Part shown: positions 9,736-19,627 of the stretch, piece by piece
Layout of the letters: every line of letters begins with the position of its first letter
Numbering within the stretch: the first letter of the stretch is position 1
Origin: Chengkuizengella sediminis
GTDB taxonomy: Bacteria; Bacillota; Bacilli; Paenibacillales; KCTC-33759
Direction of reading: 5' to 3'
Assembly: GCF_010078385.1 (NCBI RefSeq)
Contig: NZ_SIJC01000005.1
Location: forward strand, 248,001-312,000
Length of the DNA stretch: 64,000 bases
Program-made: the position numbers and the translations under genes
The notes under the pieces: model-generated
Databases searched by the model: none
What the model saw: only the letters and a program-made list of their open reading frames with translations
Told to the model about the DNA's origin: nothing

Positions 9736-11199
9736 TTACGTCCAACGAGCTGTCATCATTTTTCTTCTCGTATAAAATTCTACACCATCTGTACCATTGG
9801 CATGTAAATCACCATAAAAAGAGTTTTTCCAACCTGAAAATGGGAAGAATGCCATTGGAGCAGGAACTCCTAAGTTAATTCCTAACATACCAGATTCTAT
9901 GTTCTCTCTAAAATAACGGACACTGCTTCCATCTTGAGTAAATAAACAGGCACCATTACCAAAATCAGATTTATTGGAAATTTCCACTGCTTCCTCTAAA
10001 TTTTCCACTCGAACGATGGATAATACCGGAGCAAAAATTTCATCCTTCCAAATCTTCATTTCAGATGTTACATTATCAAAGATTGTGGGTCCAATATAAT
10101 ATCCTTTTTCGCTCACAAATTCATCCTTACGACCGTCACGTATTAATTCTGCACCTTCTTTAACTCCAATTTCGATATAATTTGCTGTTCTCTCTTTATG
10201 TTCAGCTCGAATAACAGGACCTAAAAAGACGTCTTCATCTAATCCGTTCCCCATTTTAATGTCATCTGCTTTTTCTTTTATTTTTTCTATTAATGTGTCT
10301 GCAACATCATCCACTGCAACAACAACAGAACATGCCATACACCTTTCACCTGCTGAACCATAAGCAGCTGTAACGATTTGATCAACAGCTTCATCTATTT
10401 TAGCATCAGGCATGACAATACTATGGTTTTTCGCACCTGCTAACGCTTGAACACGTTTTCCATTCGCTGCCCCAGTTTTATAAATATATTCTGCAACAGG
10501 TTGAGAACCAACAAATGATATAGCAGGTACATCTGGGTGTTCTAATAAACCATTTACTACATCATGTGCGCCATGAACGATATTGAATACGCCATCTGGT
10601 AAACCAGCTTCTGTGAAAAGCTCTGCTAAACGATTTGCCAGTAAAGGCGTTCTTTCAGACGGTTTTAATACAAATGTATTTCCACAAGCAATCGCTAAAG
10701 GGAACATCCAACAAGGTACCATCATAGGGAAGTTAAATGGTGTAATTCCACCTACAACACCTACTGGATAACGATACATTCCTGATTCTAAGTTTGTTGC
10801 AATATCAGGTAATTGTTTACCCATCATTAATGAAGGAGCACCTGCCGCAAATTCTACACATTCAATTCCACGCTGTACTTCTCCGTAAGCTTCTTTAAAG
10901 CTTTTACCGTTCTCTAGTGTTATTAACTTAGCAAGTTCATCCCAATGGTCTACTAGTAATTGCTGATATTTAAACAATATACGTGCTCTTCTCGGTACAG
11001 CCGTTTTGCTCCATGTTTTAAAAGCTTCTTTTGCTACTTTAACAGCTTTAGCTACATCTTCTTTAGTAGAAAGTGGTACTTCTGCGATATGTTCCTCTGT
11101 TGCTGGATTTGGCACTACGATCGTATTTGTAGCAGTAGAATTTACCCATTGTCCACCAATGAAGTTACTTAATGTTTCAACTTGTGTTTTCTTGGTCAT
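9736..11199 (-). CDS. iolA: Methylmalonate-semialdehyde dehydrogenase (CoA-acylating)
   Basis: A 487-aa aldehyde dehydrogenase of the IolA/MmsA group, converting malonic (or methylmalonic) semialdehyde to acetyl-CoA (or propionyl-CoA) with NAD+ and CoA, the last step of inositol breakdown. The catalytic cysteine is in GERCMACS (about residue 286), preceded by [15 protein letters not shown]. The C-terminus ([34 protein letters not shown]) is typical of MmsA. It follows iolC by 3 bases and is the last catabolic gene of the operon. Also called mmsA. Confidence 0.95.
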   Translation of the reverse strand: MTKKTQVETLSNFIGGQWVNSTATNTIVVPNPATEEHIAEVPLSTKEDVAKAVKVAKEAFKTWSKTAVPRRARILFKYQQLLVDHWDELAKLITLENGKSFKEAYGEVQRGIECVEFAAGAPSLMMGKQLPDIATNLESGMYRYPVGVVGGITPFNFPMMVPCWMFPLAIACGNTFVLKPSERTPLLANRLAELFTEAGLPDGVFNIVHGAHDVVNGLLEHPDVPAISFVGSQPVAEYIYKTGAANGKRVQALAGAKNHSIVMPDAKIDEAVDQIVTAAYGSAGERCMACSVVVAVDDVADTLIEKIKEKADDIKMGNGLDEDVFLGPVIRAEHKERTANYIEIGVKEGAELIRDGRKDEFVSEKGYYIGPTIFDNVTSEMKIWKDEIFAPVLSIVRVENLEEAVEISNKSDFGNGACLFTQDGSSVRYFRENIESGMLGINLGVPAPMAFFPFSGWKNSFYGDLHANGTDGVEFYTRRKMMTARWT

Positions 11200-11202
11200 G
11201 AT

Positions 11203-12198
11203 TTATTCCCCTCCATGTTTTTCTATTACACTACTAATCTGCTGATAAGTCGGCATTGCATCCGAACAACTATGGCTTGATATAACAATGGATGCAGCTG
11301 CACTCCCAAACTCCATGGCTTTATCAACTTCCCAACCATTCATTAATCCATAAATAAACCCTGCTGCATAAGAGTCCCCTGCTCCAAATGTCTTAACTAT
11401 TTTTGCCGGGAATATAGATCCTGTATATGATTTTCCGTCCTTAGCATATGCAATGGATCCATCAGCTCCATGTTTAATAACTACAATTTTGGCATTATAA
11501 TCAAACCATTTTTTAGCGGTAACCCAATCATCACTTTTTTCATAGTTTTCCATTTTCTCCATCATATCAAATTCTTCACGAGTTCCAATGATGACATCAC
11601 ATTTCTCAGCTGCTAAATTATAATAAGTCGCTGTCTCTTGTACGGATTCCCAAGTATAAGGTCTATAATCAATATCGAAAAATACTACAACACCATGTTT
11701 TTTAGCATATTGTAAAGCGAGGAATACTGCTTCTCTTGACGGGCTTTTTGCAAGCGCAGTACCAGAGATTAAAATGGCTTTGGATTGTTTGATATAATCT
11801 TCTGATACATCATTTGGCTCTAATTTTAAATCTGCTACATTATCACGATACATAAGAATGCTGCAATCGGTTGGACTTTTGATTTCTGTAAAAGCTAATC
11901 CTGTAACAGTACCAGATTTGTCTGTGATCACATTGGATGTATCAATGTTGTTATTTTTCAAATATTGCTCAATGAATCGACCCATTTGGTCATCTGCTAT
12001 TCGTCCGATAAAACCAGAATTCATGTCTAATCTGGACATCCCAATCGTTATATTCGCTGGAGAACCGCCTACATATTTCGTAAATGTCATTGTTTCTTCC
12101 ATCGGTCTATGAATTTCATTTGCATTTAAGTCGACACATAATCTACCTACACCTATAAAGTCTAGTTTTTTATTTTGATCAAAGTTTAATAGATTCAT
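11203..12198 (-). CDS. iolC: 5-dehydro-2-deoxygluconokinase
   Basis: A 331-aa PfkB-family sugar kinase that phosphorylates 5-dehydro-2-deoxy-D-gluconate. It shows the N-terminal substrate motif GGSPANITIGMSRL (about residues 44-57) and the catalytic signature TFGAGDSYAAGF (about 265-276), with the Asp as base. It lies between iolB (1-base gap) and iolA (3-base gap), so translation is probably coupled. The aldolase iolJ, which acts on its product, is not in the window. Confidence 0.95.
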   Translation of the reverse strand: MNLLNFDQNKKLDFIGVGRLCVDLNANEIHRPMEETMTFTKYVGGSPANITIGMSRLDMNSGFIGRIADDQMGRFIEQYLKNNNIDTSNVITDKSGTVTGLAFTEIKSPTDCSILMYRDNVADLKLEPNDVSEDYIKQSKAILISGTALAKSPSREAVFLALQYAKKHGVVVFFDIDYRPYTWESVQETATYYNLAAEKCDVIIGTREEFDMMEKMENYEKSDDWVTAKKWFDYNAKIVVIKHGADGSIAYAKDGKSYTGSIFPAKIVKTFGAGDSYAAGFIYGLMNGWEVDKAMEFGSAAASIVISSHSCSDAMPTYQQISSVIEKHGGE

Positions 12199-12199
12199 A

Positions 12200-13030
12200 T
12201 CATTTCACCTGACTTCCATATGCTTTCATTCTACTCATTAGCCATTCATGGTTTGGATCATTTTTAAATGCCCAAGTACGAACAGGACCTGCCATCACAT
12301 TGAGGTAATAAACCTCATAACCTGGAGGAGCCGATACAGGATGATATCCTTTAGGTACAAGTACTGCGTCCCCATTTTTCACAGTTAATGTTTCATCTAA
12401 CGAAAGATCATCCGTATAAACACGCTGAATGGCAAAACCATGTTCAGGATTCACTCTATGATAATAGGTTTCTTCTAAATAAGACTCCTCAGGAAGATTA
12501 TTCTGATCATGTTTGTGAGGTGGATAACTAGACCAGTGACCTTCTGGAGTAAATACTTCTACAACTAACAAACTATCTGCTTCAGCTTGTTCTGGCAATA
12601 TATTATGAATGCTGCGTTCCATGTTACCAGAACCTCTTAACTCCACACCAACGTCCTCTGGAGAAATTAATCGGGCTGGAAACGATCCTTTTCCAGGGGC
12701 AGCACAAACAGCTAGTTGAAGATCAGTTAGTGCTAACACCTCATAAAAATCACCTGATGGAATATAAACCGAATACGGTGGTATTTTTTCAAATATATCC
12801 ATTCGCTTTCCGATATTCTCCCATTTCTCTAACTTTGAATTTACAGAAGCTCTACCACTTAGCAAAACGATACAAGTCTCTTTATCTCCGGTTACTTTTT
12901 TAAGTGATTGCCCTTCATTTAAGGAGAAAACTTCAAACCCCACATATTCCCAACCTGCTGACTCAGGAGTAATAGAAATCACTTGTCCTTTATCATCTGG
13001 TTGTTTAGTTGGTACTATGAATTCTGACAT
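12200..13030 (-). CDS. iolB: 5-deoxy-glucuronate isomerase
   Basis: Start chosen at 13030 (MSEFIVPT), 8 bases after GAAAGGA; an in-frame start 13 codons upstream would overlap iolE and has no such site. The 276-aa protein is a bicupin that converts 5-deoxy-D-glucuronate to 5-dehydro-2-deoxy-D-gluconate. Metal-ligand residues are visible in SSYPPHKHDQ and in the following LEETYYHRVNPEHGF. Length fits the family (about 270). It is the fourth gene of the iol operon. Confidence 0.94.
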   Translation of the reverse strand: MSEFIVPTKQPDDKGQVISITPESAGWEYVGFEVFSLNEGQSLKKVTGDKETCIVLLSGRASVNSKLEKWENIGKRMDIFEKIPPYSVYIPSGDFYEVLALTDLQLAVCAAPGKGSFPARLISPEDVGVELRGSGNMERSIHNILPEQAEADSLLVVEVFTPEGHWSSYPPHKHDQNNLPEESYLEETYYHRVNPEHGFAIQRVYTDDLSLDETLTVKNGDAVLVPKGYHPVSAPPGYEVYYLNVMAGPVRTWAFKNDPNHEWLMSRMKAYGSQVK

Positions 13031-13061
13031 TTTATCGTTCCTTTCTATATAGTTTCTTCGA

Positions 13062-13982
13062 TCAAACATTCAATTTATGATCTAAATCAATAAATAAATT
13101 TTGAATATACTCCATTGACTTTTGTGCGTGCATCACTGGATTTTTCACGGCTGGATCTTGTTCTGCTTCAAGAATAGCCCAACCTGTGTAATTATGTTTT
13201 AATAAATACTCGAAGATAGGACGAAAATCTATGACACCGTCACCAGGAACAGTAAACACATTTTTTGCTATTGAGTTTTTAAAACTAATTTTCTTTTCTC
13301 TTACTTCGTCCAAAACATCTTTTCTGATATCTTTAAAATGAAGATGTTTAACACGGTCATAATGTTTATTAAGTACCTTATAAGGATCTGCACCACCATA
13401 ATAGGCATGCCCACTATCAAAGGTTAAGGAAACTAGTTCTGGATTTGTGGTTTCCATTAATCTATCAATTTCTTCTGGTTTTTCAACATTTGTTCCCATA
13501 TGATGGTGATAAACTAATGTCATCCCGTTATCTTTGCAAATTTGACCTGCCTTTTCCAGCCCTTCTACCATGTTGCCCCACTCTACATCCGTCAATGGCT
13601 TCACTTCAGTTACATTTGCTTCTCTTCTTGGATCGCCAATTGTTGAACCTCCAAGCTCACATGTCACAACGACTTTACAACCCATGGCTTTTAAAAAAAG
13701 TACGTGCTCTTTGTATGCTTCCAGTTCACTCTCATGTTTTGATTTATCTGCAAACAATACACCCTTCCACTGGGTAACAAGCTGCATTCCTTTTTCGGAT
13801 AATACGGTTTTCAATTCTCTAACTTCACTAGGAAATTTACTGTGCATTTCTGTGCCTACAAATCCTAGTGATTTCATTTCACTTAAAATCGTTTCACTTG
13901 TGTAGTGTTCTCCTAGTTCTTTCACATCTTCGTTTGACCAGTTTATTGGCGAAATCCCTAGATTAAAAGGGTAGATACTCAT
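13062..13982 (-). CDS. iolE: Myo-inosose-2 dehydratase
   Basis: A 306-aa TIM-barrel enzyme of the xylose-isomerase-like superfamily that dehydrates 2-keto-myo-inositol to 3D-trihydroxycyclohexane-1,2-dione. Recognisable segments are GISPINWSNEDV at the N-terminus, VTCELGGS, YHHHMGT, FDSGHAYYGG and LHFKDIR, which carry metal and substrate ligands. It follows iolD by 18 bases. Confidence 0.95.
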   Translation of the reverse strand: MSIYPFNLGISPINWSNEDVKELGEHYTSETILSEMKSLGFVGTEMHSKFPSEVRELKTVLSEKGMQLVTQWKGVLFADKSKHESELEAYKEHVLFLKAMGCKVVVTCELGGSTIGDPRREANVTEVKPLTDVEWGNMVEGLEKAGQICKDNGMTLVYHHHMGTNVEKPEEIDRLMETTNPELVSLTFDSGHAYYGGADPYKVLNKHYDRVKHLHFKDIRKDVLDEVREKKISFKNSIAKNVFTVPGDGVIDFRPIFEYLLKHNYTGWAILEAEQDPAVKNPVMHAQKSMEYIQNLFIDLDHKLNV

Positions 13983-14000
13983 TGATGATCTCCTCCGTCA

Positions 14001-15866
14001 TTAATATTGCTTAGTTAACTTGATGTCTTGCTCCATTTGTTTGTGAGCTTGTTGTACTTTTTCACTCTCAGATACTTCTGCTACACCTACACGCCACCAT
14101 GATTCATATCCATCTGTATTTGTACCTGGAAGAACTTTAATATCTATTAAAGTTGATACGGTATCTTGTTTAGATTGTTCAAGGGCATCTTTTAATTCAT
14201 TTAAAGTATGAACCTTGTAAGTTTTTACTCCTAACGCACCGGCATAAGCTGCAAAATCTATCGGAACATAATCAGCTGTTAATCGATTTGTTTCTTTGGA
14301 GCGATAGCGGAATTCATTGCCGAATCCATCACTACCTTGTCCTCTTTGCAAGTTTTGGATACATTGAAATCCGTGATTATCCAATAAAATAACATTAATT
14401 TTCTGACCTTCTTGTATACTTGTCAAAAGCTCGGAATGTAACATTAAAAAACTTCCATCTCCGCACATTGCGTATACTTCTTGATTTGGTTCGGCCATTT
14501 TCACGCCCAGGGCACCTGAAACTTCATATCCCATACAAGAGAAACCATATTCCAAATGGTAGGTTTTAGGCTGAGTTGTTCGCCATACACGATGTAAATC
14601 TCCTGGTAAACTTCCAGCTGCGCCTACGATCACATCTTTTTCATCAATGAATTGATTGATTTCACCTAATACTCTTGTTTGTGTTAAACCTTGATCACTT
14701 TCTAAAGCAAATAATCGGTCTACCTCTGTATCCCATTCCTTATTCAAGCTGGATAAATGACTTCGATCATATTCTGTTTGATATCCTTCTTGACTTAACA
14801 CTTGTTTTAGTGATGTTAATGCCTCTTTCGCATCTGCTACAATGCTTAATCCATTCATTTTTAGAGCGTCAAATGAACTAACATTGATGCTAATGATTTC
14901 TACTTGTGGGTTTTGAAAAGCTTGTTTTGATGATGTAGGGAAATCAGCTAATCTAGTGCCTACGGCAATCACTAAATCCGTTTCTTTGGCTAATCGATTT
15001 GCCGCTAATGACCCTGTCACACCAACAGCCCCCATGTTTAAAGGGTGTTTCCAAGACATTACGCTTTTACCAGCTTGTGTGTCTGATACAGGAATTTGAA
15101 AGGCTTCAGCAAACTCTTTCAACGTTTCGGTTGCAAGTGAATAATGTACTCCACCACCTGCAATGATCAATGGTTTCTTTTTAGATTTGATAAGTTGGAC
15201 AGCTCTTTGGCACGCACTATGAGGTAAAGGTTTTCTATCCATATAAAAAACTCGTTTTTCAAAAAATTCTATCGGGTAGTCATACGCCTCGCTCTGAACA
15301 TCTTGTGGGAGGCATAACGTAACTGCTCCAGTATCCACTGGATCTGTTAATACTCGCATCGCATTCAAAGCAGCCGTCATTAGTTGCTCTGGTCTAGAAA
15401 TACGATCCCAATATTTGCTCACTGGTTTAAATGCATCGTTCGCTGAGACATTATATTCTGTAGGGTCTTCAATTTGTTGTAAAACAGGATCAGGTTGTCT
15501 ACATGCAAAAATATCACCAGGAAGAAAAAGCACAGGAATTCGGTTTACTGTAGCTGTTCCTGCTGCAGTGACCATATTTAAGGCGCCAGGACCTATAGAA
15601 GATGTGCAAGCAAAGGTTTCCAGTCTATTTTTTTGTTTTGCATATGCCATCGCAGCATGTGCCATCCCCTGTTCATTTTTCCCTTGAATATAGGTTAAAC
15701 TTCCTTTATCTTGTTCTAAGGCTTCCCCAATCCCTGTTACATTTCCATGTCCGAAGATGCCCATAACACCTTTAAAAAATTTTATTTCTTTGCCATCTAA
15801 TTCAACGTATTGTTGATCTAAAAACTTCAGTAGTGCCTGTGACATTGTTAAACGAATGGTTTCCAT
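14001..15866 (-). CDS. iolD: 3D-(3,5/4)-trihydroxycyclohexane-1,2-dione hydrolase (TPP-dependent)
   Basis: A 621-aa thiamine-diphosphate enzyme that opens the inositol-derived ring to 5-deoxy-glucuronate. The three acetolactate-synthase-like domains are in order: the pyrimidine-binding domain ([19 protein letters not shown], with catalytic Glu near 55-60), the central domain ([12 protein letters not shown]), and the pyrophosphate domain with [15 protein letters not shown] and the NHGFQCIQN segment. Length is close to the family norm of about 640. It follows iolG by 21 bases. Confidence 0.95.
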   Translation of the reverse strand: METIRLTMSQALLKFLDQQYVELDGKEIKFFKGVMGIFGHGNVTGIGEALEQDKGSLTYIQGKNEQGMAHAAMAYAKQKNRLETFACTSSIGPGALNMVTAAGTATVNRIPVLFLPGDIFACRQPDPVLQQIEDPTEYNVSANDAFKPVSKYWDRISRPEQLMTAALNAMRVLTDPVDTGAVTLCLPQDVQSEAYDYPIEFFEKRVFYMDRKPLPHSACQRAVQLIKSKKKPLIIAGGGVHYSLATETLKEFAEAFQIPVSDTQAGKSVMSWKHPLNMGAVGVTGSLAANRLAKETDLVIAVGTRLADFPTSSKQAFQNPQVEIISINVSSFDALKMNGLSIVADAKEALTSLKQVLSQEGYQTEYDRSHLSSLNKEWDTEVDRLFALESDQGLTQTRVLGEINQFIDEKDVIVGAAGSLPGDLHRVWRTTQPKTYHLEYGFSCMGYEVSGALGVKMAEPNQEVYAMCGDGSFLMLHSELLTSIQEGQKINVILLDNHGFQCIQNLQRGQGSDGFGNEFRYRSKETNRLTADYVPIDFAAYAGALGVKTYKVHTLNELKDALEQSKQDTVSTLIDIKVLPGTNTDGYESWWRVGVAEVSESEKVQQAHKQMEQDIKLTKQY

Positions 15867-15887
15867 AGAGACCTCCTTAATGAAAAA

Positions 15888-16934
15888 TTATGGTTTTATG
15901 ATTTCACTTTTAAATTGTTCAATTTTAACTGGCTTTCCTTGCTGTAAGGATTCCTTTGCTGCTTTCGCAATTAATTCCGCCTGATATCCATCAATTCCAG
16001 TGCATACTAGTGGTGAATCTTGAAGTAAGGATTGTATAAATTCTTTTGACTCTACAACATATGCATCCTTATATCTTTCTAAAAAGAAATATTGAGGTTT
16101 ATCTCTATACACACCTTGAATCGTACTAATTTCAACTGTTGTTGGATGATCATTTTGAATCGCTACCGAACCTTTGGAACCAAATACCTCTACTCTTTGA
16201 TCATATCCATAGACTGCCTTACGACTGTTATCAATCACACCAATGGCACCGTTTTCAAATTTCAGAGTAATAATGGCAGTATCCACATCTCCATATTGCT
16301 TAAACATTGGATCTACTAAACTAGCACCTTGAACATAAACCTCTTCTACTTCACTACCAGTCACATAACGTGCCATATCAAAATCGTGAATGGCCATATC
16401 CATAAATAAACCTCCAGATGCTTTAATATACTCAGCAGGGGGTGGTTCAGGATCACGTGAAGTGATTTTTACGATATGGGGATCGCCGATCATACCATTT
16501 TTCACAGTATCGTGTACCTTTTTAAAGTTATGGTCAAAACGTCGATTAAATCCAACCTGTAATTTCACACCATATTGTTCGACAACTTTTAATGCTTCAA
16601 ATGTTTCTTCGGCTGAAAAGCTAATCGGTTTCTCGCAAAAAATATGTTTCTTGGCTTCAGCTGCTTCTTTAATCATTTGTGCATGTGTATTTGTTGGAGA
16701 GCATATGTATACTGCATCGATTTCTGGATCATTTATAATTTCTTTATAATCCTTTGTCGTTTTTTTAATTCCTAATTTAACCGCCCAATCTATGACGTTA
16801 TCTACGTAAATATCAGAGATCGCTTTCAATTCAACCTTATCTAATAAAACTAAATTCTCTGCATGTAACTTTCCTATTCTTCCAGCACCAATAATACCTA
16901 TCTTTAAAGTCTGTTTCACTGTGACTTTCACCAT
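15888..16934 (-). CDS. iolG: Inositol 2-dehydrogenase
   Basis: A 348-aa NAD-dependent dehydrogenase of the Gfo/Idh/MocA family and the first step of myo-inositol catabolism. The Rossmann motif is GIIGAGRIGKLH (residues 13-24), the signature CEKPI lies near 98-102, and the C-terminal domain has GGLFMDMAIHDFDMARY with the catalytic Asp-x3-His. It is the first gene of the leftward iol operon, and operator-like palindromes lie in its leader. In Bacillus subtilis iolG is fifth or later in the cluster, so the order here is different. Confidence 0.94.
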   Translation of the reverse strand: MVKVTVKQTLKIGIIGAGRIGKLHAENLVLLDKVELKAISDIYVDNVIDWAVKLGIKKTTKDYKEIINDPEIDAVYICSPTNTHAQMIKEAAEAKKHIFCEKPISFSAEETFEALKVVEQYGVKLQVGFNRRFDHNFKKVHDTVKNGMIGDPHIVKITSRDPEPPPAEYIKASGGLFMDMAIHDFDMARYVTGSEVEEVYVQGASLVDPMFKQYGDVDTAIITLKFENGAIGVIDNSRKAVYGYDQRVEVFGSKGSVAIQNDHPTTVEISTIQGVYRDKPQYFFLERYKDAYVVESKEFIQSLLQDSPLVCTGIDGYQAELIAKAAKESLQQGKPVKIEQFKSEIIKP

Positions 16935-16977
16935 CCTATCTAGTAATCAACAAACATATAACACTTACCATCATCTA

Positions 16978-16989
16978 TTAAGCGATTAA
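16978..16989. promoter_or_regulatory. Second, imperfect operator upstream of iolG
   Basis: TTAAGCGATTAA resembles the TAAGCGCTTA palindrome 60 bases further upstream. It lies 44 bases before the iolG start, just after a TATAGT-like -10 on the minus strand. Confidence 0.45.
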
Positions 16990-17049
16990 CTATAATCCAA
17001 ACGGAACTTTTTGATTCATAACTCTGAAGGAATTATTTTGGCCACATAA

Positions 17050-17062
17050 GTTAAGCGCTTAC
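17050..17062. promoter_or_regulatory. LacI-type operator upstream of iolG
   Basis: GTTAAGCGCTTAC contains the perfect palindrome TAAGCGCTTA. It fits the CG-centred sites bound by LacI/GalR proteins, including CcpA, so either the iol LacI-type regulator or catabolite control could act here. Confidence 0.6.
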
Positions 17063-17227
17063 TCATATTTCATTTTATATTTTTTTAGTTCATATATCAA
17101 GGGGAGATTTGAAAAATATTTACCAGCTGGTTCGTTCAATCCATTATCAACTTCTCATTTATTTTCAATTTGAACTTCTCGATTAAGCGGCAATTATTTA
17201 GTTATTTAATATTGTATTCGACATTGC

Positions 17228-17260
17228 AGAACCTCACTACTAAATTAATAGTGAGGTTCT
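17228..17260. repeat. Perfect 12-bp inverted repeat
   Basis: AGAACCTCACTA and TAGTGAGGTTCT around a 9-base loop, with no U-tract on either side. A near copy occurs at 47336-47366 behind a family A gene. Confidence 0.55.
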
Positions 17261-17390
17261 TGTGGGAAATGTTTGTTGGATTACAAAATTTAAGAATGGA
17301 TTTATTGTGTCAGTTTTATAAACTTGAATTGGATGCATGCTAAAAAAAATGATTACAAGGAAAGATAAATAATCATAAATCTTTATTGTA

Positions 17391-18125
17391 CTATTCTATT
17401 TTTGTAAATGACTTCATCATTGTATTGATATCCTCATGATATAAGTCTAAAATTCGATTGGTGTAATCTACCATGGTTTCATTATTTTCTTTAGGATTCT
17501 CCTTCTCATACTCTGGTCTTAGCTGTAACCAAATATAATTATTTGTATAATGATCCACATCATATTCAAAAAACAATTCATCAACATCTTCTAAACCTAA
17601 TCCATCTACAAGTTCATCTGTTATTTTCTTAGCAGTATCAATGCTCATCATTTCTTCTTTAGTACCTTCAATATATGAATATAATCCTTCACTCATATCA
17701 ATGTTATTGAGATTAGCCATAATTAAAGTTACTTCATACCGTAAAGCATTCGAAATTGCATCTTCGAGAATTTCCTCTGGTTTTATATCCTCTGTTTTTC
17801 CTGACATTACTTTATTAATCGCTATTCTTTCAATCCACTTATTTATATATTCTTCAGAAATATTTACTTCATACTCATCATTACTAAAACTTGCATTATA
17901 TTCTTTCCCATTTAATTGTTTTAAAATATCATTTTTCAGTTGTACAGCCAATTTTAAGTCATCAGAGTTAACGGAACCACTCAATTCTATTTCATTACGA
18001 TTTGATGGCAACTCATTTGGGACTTTTCCTTCCCTTGTAAAAAAACCACTAGATATTAGCAAAATACAAGTGACAGCTACTATGATCATAATAATAATAT
18101 AATGACTTTTTTTTAATACTTTCAT
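17391..18125 (-). CDS. Membrane-anchored protein of unknown function
   Basis: Start chosen at 18125 (MKVLKKSHY) because the GGTGGGGTGG upstream spaces correctly to it; the earlier ATG overlaps that site. The 244-aa protein has a single N-terminal membrane segment (about residues 9-28, YIIIMIIVAVTCILLISSGF). A charged, mostly alpha-helical extracytoplasmic part follows (repeated Glu/Asp/Asn, EEILEDAISNALRYEV, EDVDELFFEYDVDHY). There are no Cys residues after the membrane segment and no known motif. It is not in an evident operon. It could be a sporulation or cell-wall accessory protein, but nothing in the sequence decides this. Confidence 0.75.
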   Translation of the reverse strand: MKVLKKSHYIIIMIIVAVTCILLISSGFFTREGKVPNELPSNRNEIELSGSVNSDDLKLAVQLKNDILKQLNGKEYNASFSNDEYEVNISEEYINKWIERIAINKVMSGKTEDIKPEEILEDAISNALRYEVTLIMANLNNIDMSEGLYSYIEGTKEEMMSIDTAKKITDELVDGLGLEDVDELFFEYDVDHYTNNYIWLQLRPEYEKENPKENNETMVDYTNRILDLYHEDINTMMKSFTKIE

Positions 18126-18266
18126 TAAAAGACCACCCCACCTCATACCATTTCATTACACAAATACTATCTATGCCTAAGTTGAATTAGATTTAAAACA
18201 AGAACCTTTCATTTCACAAATTTGATTAATTCTCTTTATTCTAAACTTTACCATCCAAAAACCTAT

Positions 18267-19247
18267 TTATACAACCTCCTCATTTATGATGATTTGAATA
18301 CATTCACTAAAAACTCCCGCATGATCAGAAGGCCAAAGTCCGGAAAGTGTTCTATCTTCTTGTTTATCACCAACAGTATTAGAAAGCTTTATATTAAAAT
18401 TACCTTTGAATAATATTAAATCAATCCTCTCATTCAAAGTGGAAATAGGATTTAATAAATCTCTAGCTTGGAATGCTGTAAACCCAGATCCCACCCCTGA
18501 TATATTCCAAACATCAGTAAATCCAGAGTTAATCAGTAAATCATAAGTTGGTTTTAGAGCTCCCTCTGCATTTGAATTAAAATCACCAATGAATAATATG
18601 GGAAGTGTAGTATTAGCGGGGCCACTTAATAATCCCTTTGCTTGAGCTACTTGTACATCCACTGAATTCCCCTCTAAGTGTGTATTCAACAATCTGAATT
18701 TCTGTCCTTGAAAACAAATATCTACAGAAGACCACCCCCTAAGAACAGTAAACGGGACGTCTCCCACAGGAACCACTAAATTATTAGAAAAGGCCTCCTC
18801 TTGTATATTACAAAAACATAAACCTGCATTTCTTTTTGCTAGAATAACATCCCTATCTAATATACCAATCAAATCCCCTGTACTACTTGGTAATTCGCTA
18901 CTAAAATTATGATTGATCGCCACCACACCGTAATCTAAACCCATTCTTTTTAATTCTTCTAATAAAATGGTTAAAAAATTGGTTTCATTCTTCGTTGTTA
19001 GACTTCTAACTGTCCATAAGGCTACTTCTTGTAGCCCTATCAAATGAGGTTCTATATCTTTAATTTGTTGTGAGATAGACTTTGCCCTTTCTCGAAAATT
19101 AGTTTGTTCAAATTGATTAAAAATTTCTGTTGTTACTTGTGGGACTTCTTCGGGTGTTGTACCGATAAGTGGTTCAAGATCAGCTCCAAAATATATATTC
19201 CAAGTCATTATAGTAAATTTTTTTTGTTTATTTTTTTTGTTTTTCAT
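18267..19247 (-). CDS. Endonuclease/exonuclease/phosphatase (EEP) family protein
   Basis: Start chosen at 19247 (MKNKKNKQKKF), 9 bases after GAGGAGATG; the ATG three codons earlier overlaps that site. The 326-aa protein has the EEP metal-dependent phosphodiesterase motifs in order: TWNIYFG (about residue 15), LIGLQEVALW (catalytic Glu, about 71), GDFNSNAEG (Asp/Asn, about 206) and PSDHAGVFSE (Asp-His, near the C-terminus). The substrate could be DNA, RNA, a phospholipid or a phosphoinositide. No signal peptide is visible. A mother-cell-type promoter shared with the family A/B genes lies just upstream, which suggests expression late in sporulation. Confidence 0.88.
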   Translation of the reverse strand: MKNKKNKQKKFTIMTWNIYFGADLEPLIGTTPEEVPQVTTEIFNQFEQTNFRERAKSISQQIKDIEPHLIGLQEVALWTVRSLTTKNETNFLTILLEELKRMGLDYGVVAINHNFSSELPSSTGDLIGILDRDVILAKRNAGLCFCNIQEEAFSNNLVVPVGDVPFTVLRGWSSVDICFQGQKFRLLNTHLEGNSVDVQVAQAKGLLSGPANTTLPILFIGDFNSNAEGALKPTYDLLINSGFTDVWNISGVGSGFTAFQARDLLNPISTLNERIDLILFKGNFNIKLSNTVGDKQEDRTLSGLWPSDHAGVFSECIQIIINEEVV

Positions 19248-19282
19248 ATTAAACATCTCCTCTACTATTATTTAAGTATCGA

Positions 19283-19316
19283 TATATATTATGTAGCTTG
19301 GATATGAATTGCTTGG
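19283..19316 (-). promoter_or_regulatory. Mother-cell-type promoter of the EEP gene
   Basis: On the minus strand, GTCCAAGCA (box at 19311-19316 and onward) with 19 bases between GTCCAA and CATAATATA (19283-19291). It fits the window-wide GTMCAAKCA-N16-CATANNNTA signature exactly. Confidence 0.75.
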
Positions 19317-19418
19317 ACGTATTCACTAAAAATCGATGAGATATGGAAAAAACAAATCCAGAAATGATAAACTTCATTTTAAATATAAATAAATGTGATC
19401 AAAATGTTACAAAAAGTA

Positions 19419-19447
19419 TTGACTGAATATTTTTAATAAGTTAATAT
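19419..19447 (+). promoter_or_regulatory. Possible promoter of the second lacI-type gene
   Basis: TTGACT (19419-19424), 17 bases, TAATAT (19442-19447). A TATAAT at 19452 is an alternative -10. Operators follow directly downstream. Confidence 0.5.
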
Positions 19448-19464
19448 TACCTATAATAGATATC

Positions 19465-19488
19465 GGAAACGTTACCGAGAACGTTTCC
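19465..19488. promoter_or_regulatory. Tandem LacI-type operators O1 and O2
   Basis: GGAAACGTTACC (19465-19476) and GAGAACGTTTCC (19477-19488) abut head to tail, both centred on AACGTT. Their position right after the promoter suggests autorepression by the adjacent LacI-family protein. Confidence 0.7.
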
Positions 19489-19539
19489 ATAAATTTATTC
19501 TAACCTTGTATTTTTTTTTATTAGGTTCGCATATTGATT

Positions 19540-19553
19540 TGAAAGCGTTGTCA
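19540..19553. promoter_or_regulatory. cre-like site
   Basis: TGAAAGCGTTGTCA matches the CcpA cre pattern TGWNANCGNTNWCA, suggesting catabolite repression of this regulator/transport region. Confidence 0.55.
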
Positions 19554-19569
19554 TTATTTTTGAATTTTC

Positions 19570-19581
19570 GGGAACGTTACC
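19570..19581. promoter_or_regulatory. LacI-type operator O3
   Basis: GGGAACGTTACC, the third AACGTT-centred site. It lies about 47 bases before the TTG start and about 94 bases from O2 centre to centre, a distance that could permit looping. Confidence 0.65.
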
Positions 19582-19627
19582 GGAATTAAACCTGCATGTA
19601 AATTTTTTTTCGGAGGTGAATTAATCA

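Larger units (their letters stand above)
16935..17390. other. Intergenic region with iol regulatory sites
   Basis: These 456 bases hold no gene. Two LacI-type operators and one hairpin, annotated separately, are the only structures seen. The leader of iolG is read leftward from here. Confidence 0.6.
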
